From Bradyrhizobium glycinis (GTDB taxonomy: Bacteria; Pseudomonadota; Alphaproteobacteria; Rhizobiales; Xanthobacteraceae), in the NCBI RefSeq assembly GCF_016031655.1, contig NZ_JACCHQ010000026.1, positions 1 through 64,000 on the forward strand: DNA of 64,000 bases, written 5' to 3'. The position numbers were made by a program, and so were the translations under genes. Shown piece after piece: positions 38,720 through 46,860 of the stretch (positions are counted from its first letter, which is position 1; each line of letters begins with the position of its first letter). The notes under the pieces are model-generated. The model was given only the letters and a program-made list of their open reading frames with translations, did no database searches and was not told where the DNA came from.

Positions 38720-39097
38720 ATGCCTCTCCTCCACATCTCGATGCGCGCCGGCAAGCCGCAAGGCTACCGGCAGGCGATTCTCGACGGACTTTACCGCGCC
38801 ATGCGCGAGGCCCTGAATGTGCCCGAAGGCGACGCGTTCATGGCCATCACCGAGCATGAACCGGCCAACTTCCGCTGCGGCAATGCCTACGGCGTCGCGC
38901 GCAGCGAAGACGCCGTGCTGATCCAGATCACCGTGTTCGCCTCGCGCACGGCCGAGCAGAAGAAAGCGCTGTATCGCCGGGTCGCGGACCTGCTCGGCGA
39001 AAGCCCCGGCATCCGCCCCGAGGACGTGTTCGTGAACGTGCTCGACGCCCCCAAGGAGAACTGGTCCGTCGGTCACGGCATCGCACAGTTCGCGTGA
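38720..39097 (+). CDS. Tautomerase family protein
   Basis: A 125-residue protein of the 4-oxalocrotonate tautomerase superfamily. Start 38720 gives MPLLHISMRAGK, which puts the catalytic Pro at position 2 (Pro1 after Met removal), the diagnostic feature; the longer upstream frame would hide it. Double-length bab pattern fits the cis-CaaD/MSAD-like dimeric type (VLIQITVFASRTAEQKKALYR, PEDVFVNVLDAPKENWSVGHG in part). It is divergent from the TetR gene and probably controlled by it. Substrate unknown. Confidence 0.9.
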   Translation: MPLLHISMRAGKPQGYRQAILDGLYRAMREALNVPEGDAFMAITEHEPANFRCGNAYGVARSEDAVLIQITVFASRTAEQKKALYRRVADLLGESPGIRPEDVFVNVLDAPKENWSVGHGIAQFA

Positions 39098-39222
39098 GGC
39101 GGTCGGGCTCGGAATCGGCCGCGCCCTCTTGAGAATTGCCGGGACCCGATCGGCACGTGGAGTGGGCATCACGTGCGGACTGGTATGTGCACGGCGACGG
39201 ATTGGCGGTCGACGACTGATAT

Positions 39223-40092
39223 TCAGCTTCCCGCATGCGCACCGTGGCGACGGTGATAAGCGCTCGGCGTGGGCCAGGTCCAGCCCTTCAGGGCCGTTCG
39301 ATCCGGCTCGAAGATTTCGATCTTGAGCGGATGGCATGCCGCGGCATCGCTGGAATGGGTTGCGCTGCAGTCTCCACCCGGACAGGCCGACAACGCGCCG
39401 AGCAGGTCGATCTCGGCGAAGAGCTCGATGAAGTCGCCGGGGCGGACCGGACTTGCCTTCATGAAATACTGGTGCGTGTCCCTGGTGAAGCCGGTGCACA
39501 TGAAGACGTTGAGCACGTCGTGGACATGATGCTCCACTTCGGCCGGATCCGCCTTCAATTCGGTGGCGAGGGCGCGGGACAGGTTGGAGTGGCAGCAAAA
39601 ATCGTAAGCCGTGCCGTTCAGCAGGAGATTTGTATAGGGATCGCAGCGCGTGCCGATCACGTCGTGAATGCCGGCGCCGTCGGCGTCGAAGCCGTACCAG
39701 CCAAGCGTATCGTTGCTGATGGTCGCCATCGGCCGAAGATAGGGCATATTGCTCCAGAGCCGGTCACCGATGCCGACATGCGTGCCATGGAGCGCCCGCG
39801 TCTTGCCGCTGAAGAAGCGCTCGGAGAGATCGTCTGCATTCCAGAGATTGAGGTCGCCGACCTGAGGGCCTTCGATGCTAACGATGCGGAAGAACTGGCC
39901 GCGCGCCACGCGAAAGGCACGGGCATCGCGTGGCGGCACGATAAGCTCGTGCGTCTTGACCGCCGCACGGCGGGCTGCTTCGAGAGTGGCCATATCCGGC
40001 CCGGGCATCGTCCCGGCCGGATAGACGATGGCCGGCTTGGCAGCGCGGCGCGAGGCGGCATCAGCGGGGGCGGGCGGGGTATTTGGCGGCAT
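39223..40092 (-). CDS. DUF1989 urea carboxylase-associated family protein
   Basis: A 289-residue protein of the DUF1989 family, members of which accompany urea carboxylase/allophanate hydrolase or other nitrogen-compound genes. Visible family features are ARGQFFRIVSIEGPQVGDLN, RALHGTHVGIGDRLWS, HDVIGTRCDPYTNLLLNG (in part) and the conserved CCHSNL and CPGGDC Cys motifs, which may bind a metal. It follows the CobW GTPase and amidohydrolase genes on the same strand (75-base gap), so it likely belongs to their operon. The reaction is not established. Confidence 0.88.
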   Translation of the reverse strand: MPPNTPPAPADAASRRAAKPAIVYPAGTMPGPDMATLEAARRAAVKTHELIVPPRDARAFRVARGQFFRIVSIEGPQVGDLNLWNADDLSERFFSGKTRALHGTHVGIGDRLWSNMPYLRPMATISNDTLGWYGFDADGAGIHDVIGTRCDPYTNLLLNGTAYDFCCHSNLSRALATELKADPAEVEHHVHDVLNVFMCTGFTRDTHQYFMKASPVRPGDFIELFAEIDLLGALSACPGGDCSATHSSDAAACHPLKIEIFEPDRTALKGWTWPTPSAYHRRHGAHAGS

Positions 40093-40167
40093 TGTTCAGC
40101 CTCGGATCGACGTAGCAGGAGAAGGGGCGTGACTGACGGCGGAAGCGGTTGACCCTACCCCCTCACC

Positions 40168-41097
40168 TCAGCCGCCGGCAACGCACGTCTCCATGATCCC
40201 GTCGAGCTCGGCACGGGAGAGCATGCCAAGCTCGACAATGAAGACGATGCGCGACCGTGCCGCGCCCGGTGCCGGCGCATCGCCAGGCGCCAGCGTGGCG
40301 CGGCCGGCGGCGAACTGAAACACCATCGTGCGGCCGGGCTGCTCAATGGTCTCGAACAGGCCCTTGGCGCGCGCCAGCTTCGGCGCAAGGCGGTTGATGG
40401 CCTGCTGCAGGCGCGGCAGCGAGACCGGCTTATCCGAAGTCCAGCTCAGCGTCTCGAAGCGCTCCTCCGCCGGCCGTTTCGGTCCCACCTCGCGCGGCGC
40501 CGGAGCGCGGTCGGTGCCGGTGGGAAACAGCAGCGCGGGCGGAATCTCGCCGCGGTGTGCGTCGACCACCACCGCGGGCACGCGCTGGGCGCGGATGGCT
40601 TCGCGCATCCGCGCCCCCGCGCCCGCATCCGCCAGATCCAGCTTGCTCAATGCCACGATATCGGCGACTCGCAGCTGCGAGCGCTGCAGAGCCTCGTCGA
40701 GGGCGGCGGACGGTGCCGTCGCGTCCAACACGCAAAGCACCGTCTCCAGCGGTGCCTCGCGCAGGATCACCGGGTCCATCAGATTGCGCACGATATCGGC
40801 GGGATCGGCGACGCCGCTGGTCTCGATCACGATATGGTCGGGCTTGGGATCACGCCGCAGCAGCGTCGAAAGCGTGCGGAGCAGATCGCCCTCAAGCGAG
40901 CAGCAGATGCAGCCATTGGCAAGGCTGACCACGCCGTCGCTCGCGCCCGCGATCAGCTCCGCATCGATGTTGATGGCGCCGAAATCGTTGACCACGGCGG
41001 CGATCCGCCCGCCTTGCGCATGCGCCAGCAGATGGTTGACGATTGTGGTCTTGCCCGCCCCCAAAAAGCCCGTCACCAGGAGAATGGGGACCGGCAT
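40168..41097 (-). CDS. CobW/COG0523-family GTPase (metallochaperone)
   Basis: G3E-family P-loop GTPase of 309 residues. Walker A is GFLGAGKTTIVNHLL (8-22), the metal-binding CXCC motif is NGCICCSLEGDL, and the specificity element is SKLDLADAGA. The C-terminal CobW_C domain is present (about 230-300). COG0523 proteins insert or supply metals such as zinc to client enzymes. Its start lies three bases after the stop of a metal-dependent amidohydrolase gene, so the amidohydrolase is the obvious client. Confidence 0.93.
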   Translation of the reverse strand: MPVPILLVTGFLGAGKTTIVNHLLAHAQGGRIAAVVNDFGAINIDAELIAGASDGVVSLANGCICCSLEGDLLRTLSTLLRRDPKPDHIVIETSGVADPADIVRNLMDPVILREAPLETVLCVLDATAPSAALDEALQRSQLRVADIVALSKLDLADAGAGARMREAIRAQRVPAVVVDAHRGEIPPALLFPTGTDRAPAPREVGPKRPAEERFETLSWTSDKPVSLPRLQQAINRLAPKLARAKGLFETIEQPGRTMVFQFAAGRATLAPGDAPAPGAARSRIVFIVELGMLSRAELDGIMETCVAGG

Positions 41098-41100
41098 GGA

Positions 41101-42591
41101 TCAGCTCTCGATAACGGGACGGCGCACCGGCTTGCCCGGCCGCGCCGTCACATCGAGCACGCCGTCGCTGATCAGCACCTGGCCGCTGACCACGAGATGC
41201 CGCACGCCTTCCGAGGGACGGTTCATCGCCGTGAAAGTGGCGCGGTCGGAAAGTTTTTCGTAGTCGAACACGACGATGTCGGCATCGGCGTCCTTGGCGA
41301 GCCGGCCCTTGGCCCGCATCGCCGGCGTGCTCTGCGAGAGGATCTCGGCCGGGATCAGCGCGCATTTGCGCACGCCTTCCAGCAGCGACACAGCCTTGCG
41401 CTCGCGCACCCATTCGCGGATGAACTTCGTGAAGCAGCCGGCCGAGCGCGGATGCGAGGTGGCGTCATCCGGCAGCGGCCAGGCATCGCCGGTGTAGGTT
41501 GAGCCATCCGACAGCGTCCACGGCATCGCGTCGGAGGCGATCGCGCCGCCGGGATACAGCACCGACATGTCGAGCAGGTCGCGGTGGTGCGCATTGTTCT
41601 CGGTGTCGAGGATGTGCCAGAGCACCAGCGAGGACGGCTCTTCGGCCTGCGCCTTCAAGAGCTCCTCGCGGTCGTGGAAGCGGTAGCCATCGGTGACGCG
41701 CTGCACGGAATCGTAACCGGTGCCGTTGCGCTCGACGAACTCCGGATCGCTGAAGAAGGCGGCGGCCAGCACGGTCGAGCCGGTGCCGTAAGGGTAAGCC
41801 TCGACCGTGATCGGCAGGCCCTGTCCTTGCGCCTTCTCGATCAGCACGCGGCAGCGCTCGACGTCGGTCTTGCTCGACGAGTTGAAATGGCAGATGTGCA
41901 TGTGCGCGCCGGTGGCGCCGGCATAGCCGATCAGGCGGATATAGGCCTCCACCGCGCTCTCGGGGTCGATGCGCGACATGAAGGCGACATGGGTGAAGGT
42001 AGGCACGTCCTGCTTCGCGGCCAGCTGGCACACCGCGGTCAGCTCCTGCACGCCGGCGCCGGGCGCATAGGCGTTGAGGATGCCGATGCCGATACCGCCC
42101 TCGTTAAGGCCGCGGGCCAGACGCTCGAGGATGCCCGAGACCTCCGCATCGGTTGCGACGTTGTCCATCCAGCGGCGGTCGCGCATGGCGTTGCCGAACG
42201 CTTCCAGCGAGCTCTCCGCATTGGAGCCCGTCATCGCGCCGATGCGGGCGAAGGCCCAATTGGTGGCCGCGCCATAGTTCAGCACGCGGCCCTTCCGCGC
42301 CTGGCGCTCATACCAGGACGCGACCGGCAGCACGCCGGCCTCGAGATCGAGCGTGGTCGTGACGCCGTCGAACGCCTGCATGCGGTCGGCCGGGATCGAC
42401 TGGCCATGGGCGTGCAGATCGATGAAGCCCGGGGCGACCACGAGGCCGGTTGCGTCGATCACCCGCTCCGCGCCGCCGAGACCCGTGCCGACGGCGGCGA
42501 TCTTTCCGTCCACGACCGCCACATCACCGACGGCGTCCATCCCGCTCGCGGGATCCACCACCCGGCCCCCAGAGATCACCAAACCGCTCAT
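41101..42591 (-). CDS. N-acyl-D-amino-acid deacylase family amidohydrolase
   Basis: Metal-dependent TIM-barrel amidohydrolase (496 residues) of the D-aminoacylase/N-acyl-D-glutamate deacylase group. Start 42591 (MSGLVISGGRVVDPASGM) has GGAGA upstream; the longer frame has no similarity. Metal-ligand motifs are FIDLHAHGQS (HXH, around 67), MHICHFNSSSKTD and a C-terminal TSHPRSAGCFTKF region; composite urease-like subdomain at both ends. First gene of an operon with a CobW GTPase (3-base gap) and a DUF1989 protein. It probably releases an amino acid or amine from an N-acyl or cyclic amide substrate. Confidence 0.9.
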   Translation of the reverse strand: MSGLVISGGRVVDPASGMDAVGDVAVVDGKIAAVGTGLGGAERVIDATGLVVAPGFIDLHAHGQSIPADRMQAFDGVTTTLDLEAGVLPVASWYERQARKGRVLNYGAATNWAFARIGAMTGSNAESSLEAFGNAMRDRRWMDNVATDAEVSGILERLARGLNEGGIGIGILNAYAPGAGVQELTAVCQLAAKQDVPTFTHVAFMSRIDPESAVEAYIRLIGYAGATGAHMHICHFNSSSKTDVERCRVLIEKAQGQGLPITVEAYPYGTGSTVLAAAFFSDPEFVERNGTGYDSVQRVTDGYRFHDREELLKAQAEEPSSLVLWHILDTENNAHHRDLLDMSVLYPGGAIASDAMPWTLSDGSTYTGDAWPLPDDATSHPRSAGCFTKFIREWVRERKAVSLLEGVRKCALIPAEILSQSTPAMRAKGRLAKDADADIVVFDYEKLSDRATFTAMNRPSEGVRHLVVSGQVLISDGVLDVTARPGKPVRRPVIES

Positions 42592-42912
42592 ATCGTCTCC
42601 CAACCAAGTTGAAATCGCATCAAGGCAGATTCTGGGAGCAACGACCACCTCCAGGGAAGCCGATGCATCATGCTTCAGAGGAAGGCCATTTGGGGGATTG
42701 CGGACACGCGCTCGCGTCCTCGCGGCATGATTTGCCCGAGCTGTGCTTCGCTTCGCCCCCTTCGAAATCTGAATTTCGGTAAAGTGGAATATTTTGCGAG
42801 GAGGGGCTGACAGCGATTCTGGCTGTTTTGCCTGACGGCGCAATGAGCACCGTCAGAAGGTTGTATTGCAAGTGCGCTACAAGGTCTGTATTGGCCGTCC
42901 TGGAGGTTCATC
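42592..42912. other. Gene-free stretch between amidohydrolase and toxin-antitoxin locus
   Basis: The 321 bases hold the amidohydrolase leader, then a truncated copy of the large repeat (42706-42840), then the presumed antitoxin promoter region with a GGAGG ribosome binding site at about 42902. Longer open frames here are not coding in appearance. Confidence 0.7.
42706..42840. repeat. Internally deleted copy of the large structured repeat
   Basis: The left part matches the start of the 13636-14220 element (TCCTCGCGGC, then GCCCGAGCT, TGC). The right part matches its end: AAATCTGAATTTCGGTAAAG, AATATTTT, and TGTTTTGCCTGACGG, against AAATCAGAAATTCTGTAAAG, AATATTTT and TGTTTTGCCCGACGG. About 450 inner bases are absent. 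Both ends are kept in the same order, as in non-autonomous derivatives of mobile elements. Confidence 0.65.
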
Positions 42913-43275
42913 ATGCCCCGAGCCGCTGAACGCAAGGAGCATCCGCTTTCGATGCGGTTGCCGGAAAGCGATATTGCCATCATCGATCGCGCCGCGGCGT
43001 TGCGCGGGCGCTCACGCACGGACTTCGTGCGTGATGCGGCCGTGCGTGCCGCCGAAGACGTGCTGATGGAAACGGCACCCATTCGCATGAGTCCCTCCGG
43101 CTTTAAGGCATTCATAGCTACATTGTCCGGACCGGCAGCCCCGGTACCCGAAATGGTTGAGCTCTTCCAGCGCGCAGCGCCCTGGGAGAGAAAGGCACAT
43201 TCGAGCAAAGCGGACGCCGGCTCGCGTGAAGACCACGCGCCGGGAATAGAAAGAAACCCGGGCAAGAGGCGCTGA
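42913..43275 (+). CDS. DUF1778 (TacA-like) type II antitoxin
   Basis: A 120-residue antitoxin. The N-terminal ribbon-helix-helix reads LSMRLPESDIAIIDRAAALR, RGRSRTDFVRDAAVRAAEDV, the DNA-binding part that autoregulates such operons. The C-terminal region carries the toxin-neutralising segment (MSPSGFKAFIATLSG, MVELFQRAAPWE) and then about 25 extra basic/acidic residues beyond the usual 90-95, perhaps added by a lost stop. GGAGG lies upstream of ATG. The partner GNAT toxin starts three bases after its stop and is frameshifted. Confidence 0.9.
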   Translation: MPRAAERKEHPLSMRLPESDIAIIDRAAALRGRSRTDFVRDAAVRAAEDVLMETAPIRMSPSGFKAFIATLSGPAAPVPEMVELFQRAAPWERKAHSSKADAGSREDHAPGIERNPGKRR

Positions 43276-43278
43276 GGC

Positions 43279-43774
43279 TTGGCGATCTCGGCCCCCGAAC
43301 CGCTGACGCCGGCTCATCATCTCGACGAATTCTCCTGCGGCAAGCCATCCCTCGACCGATGGCTCAAAGCGCGGGCGTTGTCCAACCAGGAGAAGGGCTT
43401 TACCGCCGTCTTGGTGGTCCACGAGATGAACCGGGTGGTCGGCTACTACGGCCTGGCGCCGGGGCGATCATCCCTCGTCTCTGCCGCGGTCGATACGGAC
43501 GGGTCAGCCGCCCGACCCCGTGCCTTGCCTGCTGCTGGGACAGCTCGCGACTGACGAGAAATGGGTCGGCAAAGGAATCGGCACGGGCCTGGTCAAGCAT
43601 GCGCTCCAGCGCTGCGTCACGGCCGCCGGCCTGATCGGGGGACGCGCGCTGGTCGTCAACGCGGTCGATGCCGAAGCTGCTGCGTTCTGGGCGCGGCGGG
43701 GATTCATTGCCTCGAAGGACGATGCGCTCGTTCTCTTCAGGTCGATCTCAGACATTGCGGCGTCGCTTCGTTAG
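43279..43774 (+). pseudogene. GNAT-family (TacT-like) toxin, frameshifted
   Basis: TacT-type toxins acetylate aminoacyl-tRNA. The first part reads LTPAHHLDEFSCGKPSLDRW to VVGYYGLAPG in one frame (TTG start at 43279). The rest, LPRSIRTGQPPDPVPCLLLG to FWARRGFIASKDD, is in another frame. The break is near 43463-43475, where CCGGGG and CCC runs look one base short each compared with the expected coding (loss of two bases). The acetyl-CoA-binding segment (GKGIGTGLVKHAL) is intact but out of frame. Either the toxin is dead, which would remove the need for the antitoxin, or the assembly has an error. Confidence 0.85.
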
Positions 43775-43785
43775 TGAGGTATCCA

Positions 43786-44212
43786 ATGCCCTTAAAATTC
43801 GGAGACGTCCTGCAGGCCTTCGAGTTCGCCGACGTCAGCGGCGGCGTATGCCGCGCGTTCATTTGCAGGCGGACAGGCAGAATCTACTGCCAGTTCGAGG
43901 ACGACGACCTCCAGGACCTCGAGGAAGACCAACTGCCTGACGATATCGAAGACAAGACAAAATACTTGCCGGTCCCGAACACACGCGAGCTCGACCTCGG
44001 CAAGCCCCTTGTGCTGGCTTTCGCCCGCGAGTTCCTGCCGAACGATCTGGACGACGTTCGCTACATTTTCAGCAAACGCGGCCTATCAGAAATTCAAGGC
44101 CCTGCTCTCCCGCCGGGGAGCGATCGATGCTTGGCATGACTACCGGAACAAGGCGACAGAGCGGGCACTGCGCGACTGGTGTGAGATCCATTCCATCGAG
44201 ATCATTGACTGA
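43786..44212 (+). pseudogene. UPF0158 family protein, frameshifted
   Basis: The first frame runs from MPLKFGDVLQAFEFADV through DDLQDLEEDQLPDDIED to FLPNDLDDVRYIFSKRG. The family C-terminus, AYQKFKALLSRRGAIDAWHD, ATERALRDWCEIHSIEIID, continues in another frame to 44212. The shift lies at about 44080, where GGC-GCC appears to have lost two bases. GAGG precedes the ATG at a good distance. The intact protein would be about 141 residues, typical of the family; its function is not known. It is the second frameshifted gene in a row. Confidence 0.85.
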
Positions 44213-44364
44213 CCTGGCATTCGCTTGAGCCACGAGGTGCGCGAGCGGCTCTGCCGTCTTCTCGCCCCCATTGTCATTCAGGGAGCAGATGGGGCGGCTG
44301 TCGGGGGCAAAGTTCCCATGGGTTCCCTGTGATAGGCCGACGTCTTCTACACACAAATCATTCC

Positions 44365-45348
44365 ATGTCGCGCCGCTCTCTCCTCGGCGGATTCCTGTCG
44401 GCGGGCAGCGCGCTCGCGCTCGGCGGATGCGCCGGCCTCGGTGCGACCGGCGCGCGCTTCGACGCCTCGTCGCTCTCCGTTGACAATACGCTGCTTGTCG
44501 TCACAACGCGCAAGCCCGTGAACGGCGGCCGCGCGAAACCCTGGTTCGGGCCGGAGCGAGCGACGAGCATGACGGTCGCTCGGGCGAAGCTGACGGCGCC
44601 GGACGAGAGCCGGCTTTCCCTCGCCTCGGTCGGACTTGACGATTGGCGTATTGACCGGATCGAACCGGTGCCGGCCGACGCGGGCGATCTCGCCGCGCAG
44701 GCCGGCGGCGGGGACGTGCTGATCTACGTGCACGGCTTCAAGCAGACATTCGAGACGGCGGTGCTGGATGCAGCCCACCTCTCCGATGGGATCAAGTTCC
44801 GCGGCCGGACCATGGCGTTCTCCTGGCCTTCCAAGGCAGGACTGTTCGACTACGCCTACGACCGCGACAGCGCGATGTGGTCGCGCGACAATTTCGAGCG
44901 CGTGCTCTCGGCGCTGGTGTCGGCGCCAGGCGGCGGACGTGTGCACATCGTCGCCCACAGCATGGGAACCATGCTGACGCTCGAAAGCCTGCGCCAGCTC
45001 CATGGGCGATACGGCGACACGGTGACGAGCAAGATCGGCGCGGTGGTGTTTGCCGCCCCCGACATCGACATGGACGTGTTCTCGTCGGCGATCCAGCGCA
45101 TCGGCCCGCTCGCCGGCAAGATCACGGTGATCGCCTCGACCAACGATCGTGCACTGGCGCTGTCGGGGCAGCTCGCAGGCGGCATGACCCGGGTCGGTGC
45201 GGCCGAGAAGGCCGCCATCGCGGGGCTCGGTGTGCGCGTGGTCGATGCCTCCCAGGAAGGCTGGGGCATCATCAACCACGATCTATTCCTGTCGAATACG
45301 GAAGTGCAGCGGGTGATCCGTCGCTCGATCGACGGCACGACGGCGTAG
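44365..45348 (+). CDS. Tat lipoprotein of the DUF900 alpha/beta hydrolase family
   Basis: A 327-residue predicted serine hydrolase. ATG 44365 gives MSRRSLLGGFLSAGSALALG, a twin-arginine signal ending in the lipobox LALGGC, so the protein is probably Tat-exported and lipidated. The hydrolase core has VLIYVHGFKQTFETAV (oxyanion region) and the nucleophile in IVAHSMGTML; AAPDIDMDVF provides the acidic residue and NHDLFL a possible His. DUF900 proteins are widespread and poorly characterised. It stands alone between the frameshifted genes and ybaK. Confidence 0.88.
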   Translation: MSRRSLLGGFLSAGSALALGGCAGLGATGARFDASSLSVDNTLLVVTTRKPVNGGRAKPWFGPERATSMTVARAKLTAPDESRLSLASVGLDDWRIDRIEPVPADAGDLAAQAGGGDVLIYVHGFKQTFETAVLDAAHLSDGIKFRGRTMAFSWPSKAGLFDYAYDRDSAMWSRDNFERVLSALVSAPGGGRVHIVAHSMGTMLTLESLRQLHGRYGDTVTSKIGAVVFAAPDIDMDVFSSAIQRIGPLAGKITVIASTNDRALALSGQLAGGMTRVGAAEKAAIAGLGVRVVDASQEGWGIINHDLFLSNTEVQRVIRRSIDGTTA

Positions 45349-45534
45349 GAGAGCGCCTGCGCCGAGCCACGCGAAAAGCCTGCTCCTGGCCACACCCTGT
45401 TGCGGCTCCGAGGGGAATTGAATTGCGGCTTGCGGATGGAAGACCTATGTTAGGTTTGCCGCCCATCGTATGGCGAGAGTCTGCAGGGTCGACCTCGCGG
45501 TGGATGGTTTGCATTCCGCATCGGAGGTGATGCC

Positions 45535-46005
45535 ATGACCATTGCTCCCACCCTCCAGAAATACCTCGCCGCTGAGAACATCCAGTACGAGGTGATCCCG
45601 CACGAACTCAGCATGACGTCCGCCCGAACGGCGCAGGCATGTCATATCTCGGGCGACCGCCTCGCCAAGGGCATCGTGTTGCGGCGCGACGGCGGATACA
45701 TGCTGGCCGTCTTGCCCGCATCGCATCACCTCCGCCTGTCGGACCTGAGGACAAGCCTCGGCGACAATGTCCACATGGCCAATGAAACCGAGATCAATCG
45801 GCTGTTCAGCGACTGTGCACACGGTGCGGTTCCCGCCGTCGGCAAATGCTACGGATTGGAAATGATCGTCGACGACAGCCTCGACGCACAGCCGGATATC
45901 TATATGGAAGCCGGCGATCATGAGACGCTACTTCATATGGGTCACGCGCAGTTCGCGCGCCTGACGGCCAACGCACCGCATGGGCGCTTCAGCGCGCATG
46001 ACTGA
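45535..46005 (+). CDS. YbaK/prolyl-tRNA editing-domain protein
   Basis: A 156-residue stand-alone aminoacyl-tRNA editing domain, which in the family deacylates mischarged tRNA such as Ala- or Cys-tRNA(Pro). Family features are the N-terminal helix LQKYLAAENIQYEVIPHE, the Lys in RLAKGIVLRRDGG, and the GAVPAVGKCYGLEMIVDD strand-turn. GGAGG lies before the ATG. No synthetase gene is adjacent. Confidence 0.88.
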   Translation: MTIAPTLQKYLAAENIQYEVIPHELSMTSARTAQACHISGDRLAKGIVLRRDGGYMLAVLPASHHLRLSDLRTSLGDNVHMANETEINRLFSDCAHGAVPAVGKCYGLEMIVDDSLDAQPDIYMEAGDHETLLHMGHAQFARLTANAPHGRFSAHD

Positions 46006-46182
46006 GGATTTTGGAGACCGCCCATTGCCGTTGCCTGGGCGGGAACTCTGGCCGCGAGGCCGCCGTCATACTGTTCGCGGGGCGGCCGCGAGCGTGCCTG
46101 GGCTTGTCTGTCGGAGTTCGGAAGATTGGGGGTGCCGCTGCATTGCATCAACGCACTTGAAACCCACGAACGGAGGCTCGCC

Positions 46183-46602
46183 ATGAAAGTCAAAGACGTG
46201 ATGCACAAGGGTGTCGACTGGGTCAGCCCCGATACCCCAATCACCGAGATTGCCAAACTGATGCGGGCGCATGACATCGGCTGCATTCCGATCGGCGAGA
46301 ATGACAAGCTGGTCGGAATGGTGACCGACCGCGACATCGTCTGCAAAGGACTCGCGAGCCGCAATTTCGATGCCGGCCGCGCGACTGCGCGCGACGTGAT
46401 GACCGAGGGCATCCATTGCTGCCGCGAGGACGATGACCTCGCCAAGGCGATGCATCATATGGAGAAGCTGCAGGTCCGCAGGCTGCCGGTGATCAACAAG
46501 AGCAAGCGGATGGTCGGCATCATCAGCCTGGGTGACGTCAGCCATTCCTCATCGGGTGACATGCTCACCGAGACCGTCAGAAGCGTTTCGGCGCATCACT
46601 GA
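46183..46602 (+). CDS. CBS-domain pair protein
   Basis: A 139-residue protein consisting of two CBS domains (about 1-58 and 68-128), which usually bind adenosine nucleotides. Motifs are MKVKDVMHKGVDWVSPDTPI, GMVTDRDIVCKGLA and VRRLPVINKSKRMVGIISLG. ATG 46183 follows CGGAGGCTCG; the longer upstream frame lacks similarity. Stand-alone CBS pairs of this kind are common and act as regulators of unknown targets. Confidence 0.92.
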   Translation: MKVKDVMHKGVDWVSPDTPITEIAKLMRAHDIGCIPIGENDKLVGMVTDRDIVCKGLASRNFDAGRATARDVMTEGIHCCREDDDLAKAMHHMEKLQVRRLPVINKSKRMVGIISLGDVSHSSSGDMLTETVRSVSAHH

Positions 46603-46860
46603 ACTTACGGCCAAGACGTATGGCCAGGGCTCCTCTCGCGATCGCCGCTCGAACAGGCGTTGAGGGGAGCCCGAGCTATGCGCGCGGCATGCAACCATCG
46701 CGCGGCACAGAAAGCAACGACGCGATGTGGCTCATTTTGCGCCGGAGTGAATGCAAGTTGCGCCGGATTGGATGCAAGGCCGGTTCACTCGATCACGTCA
46801 TCATCGGTGACGATCGATCGACTGCACTACCGCATAAAAGAGTGCCTGCGCGGCGTCGGC

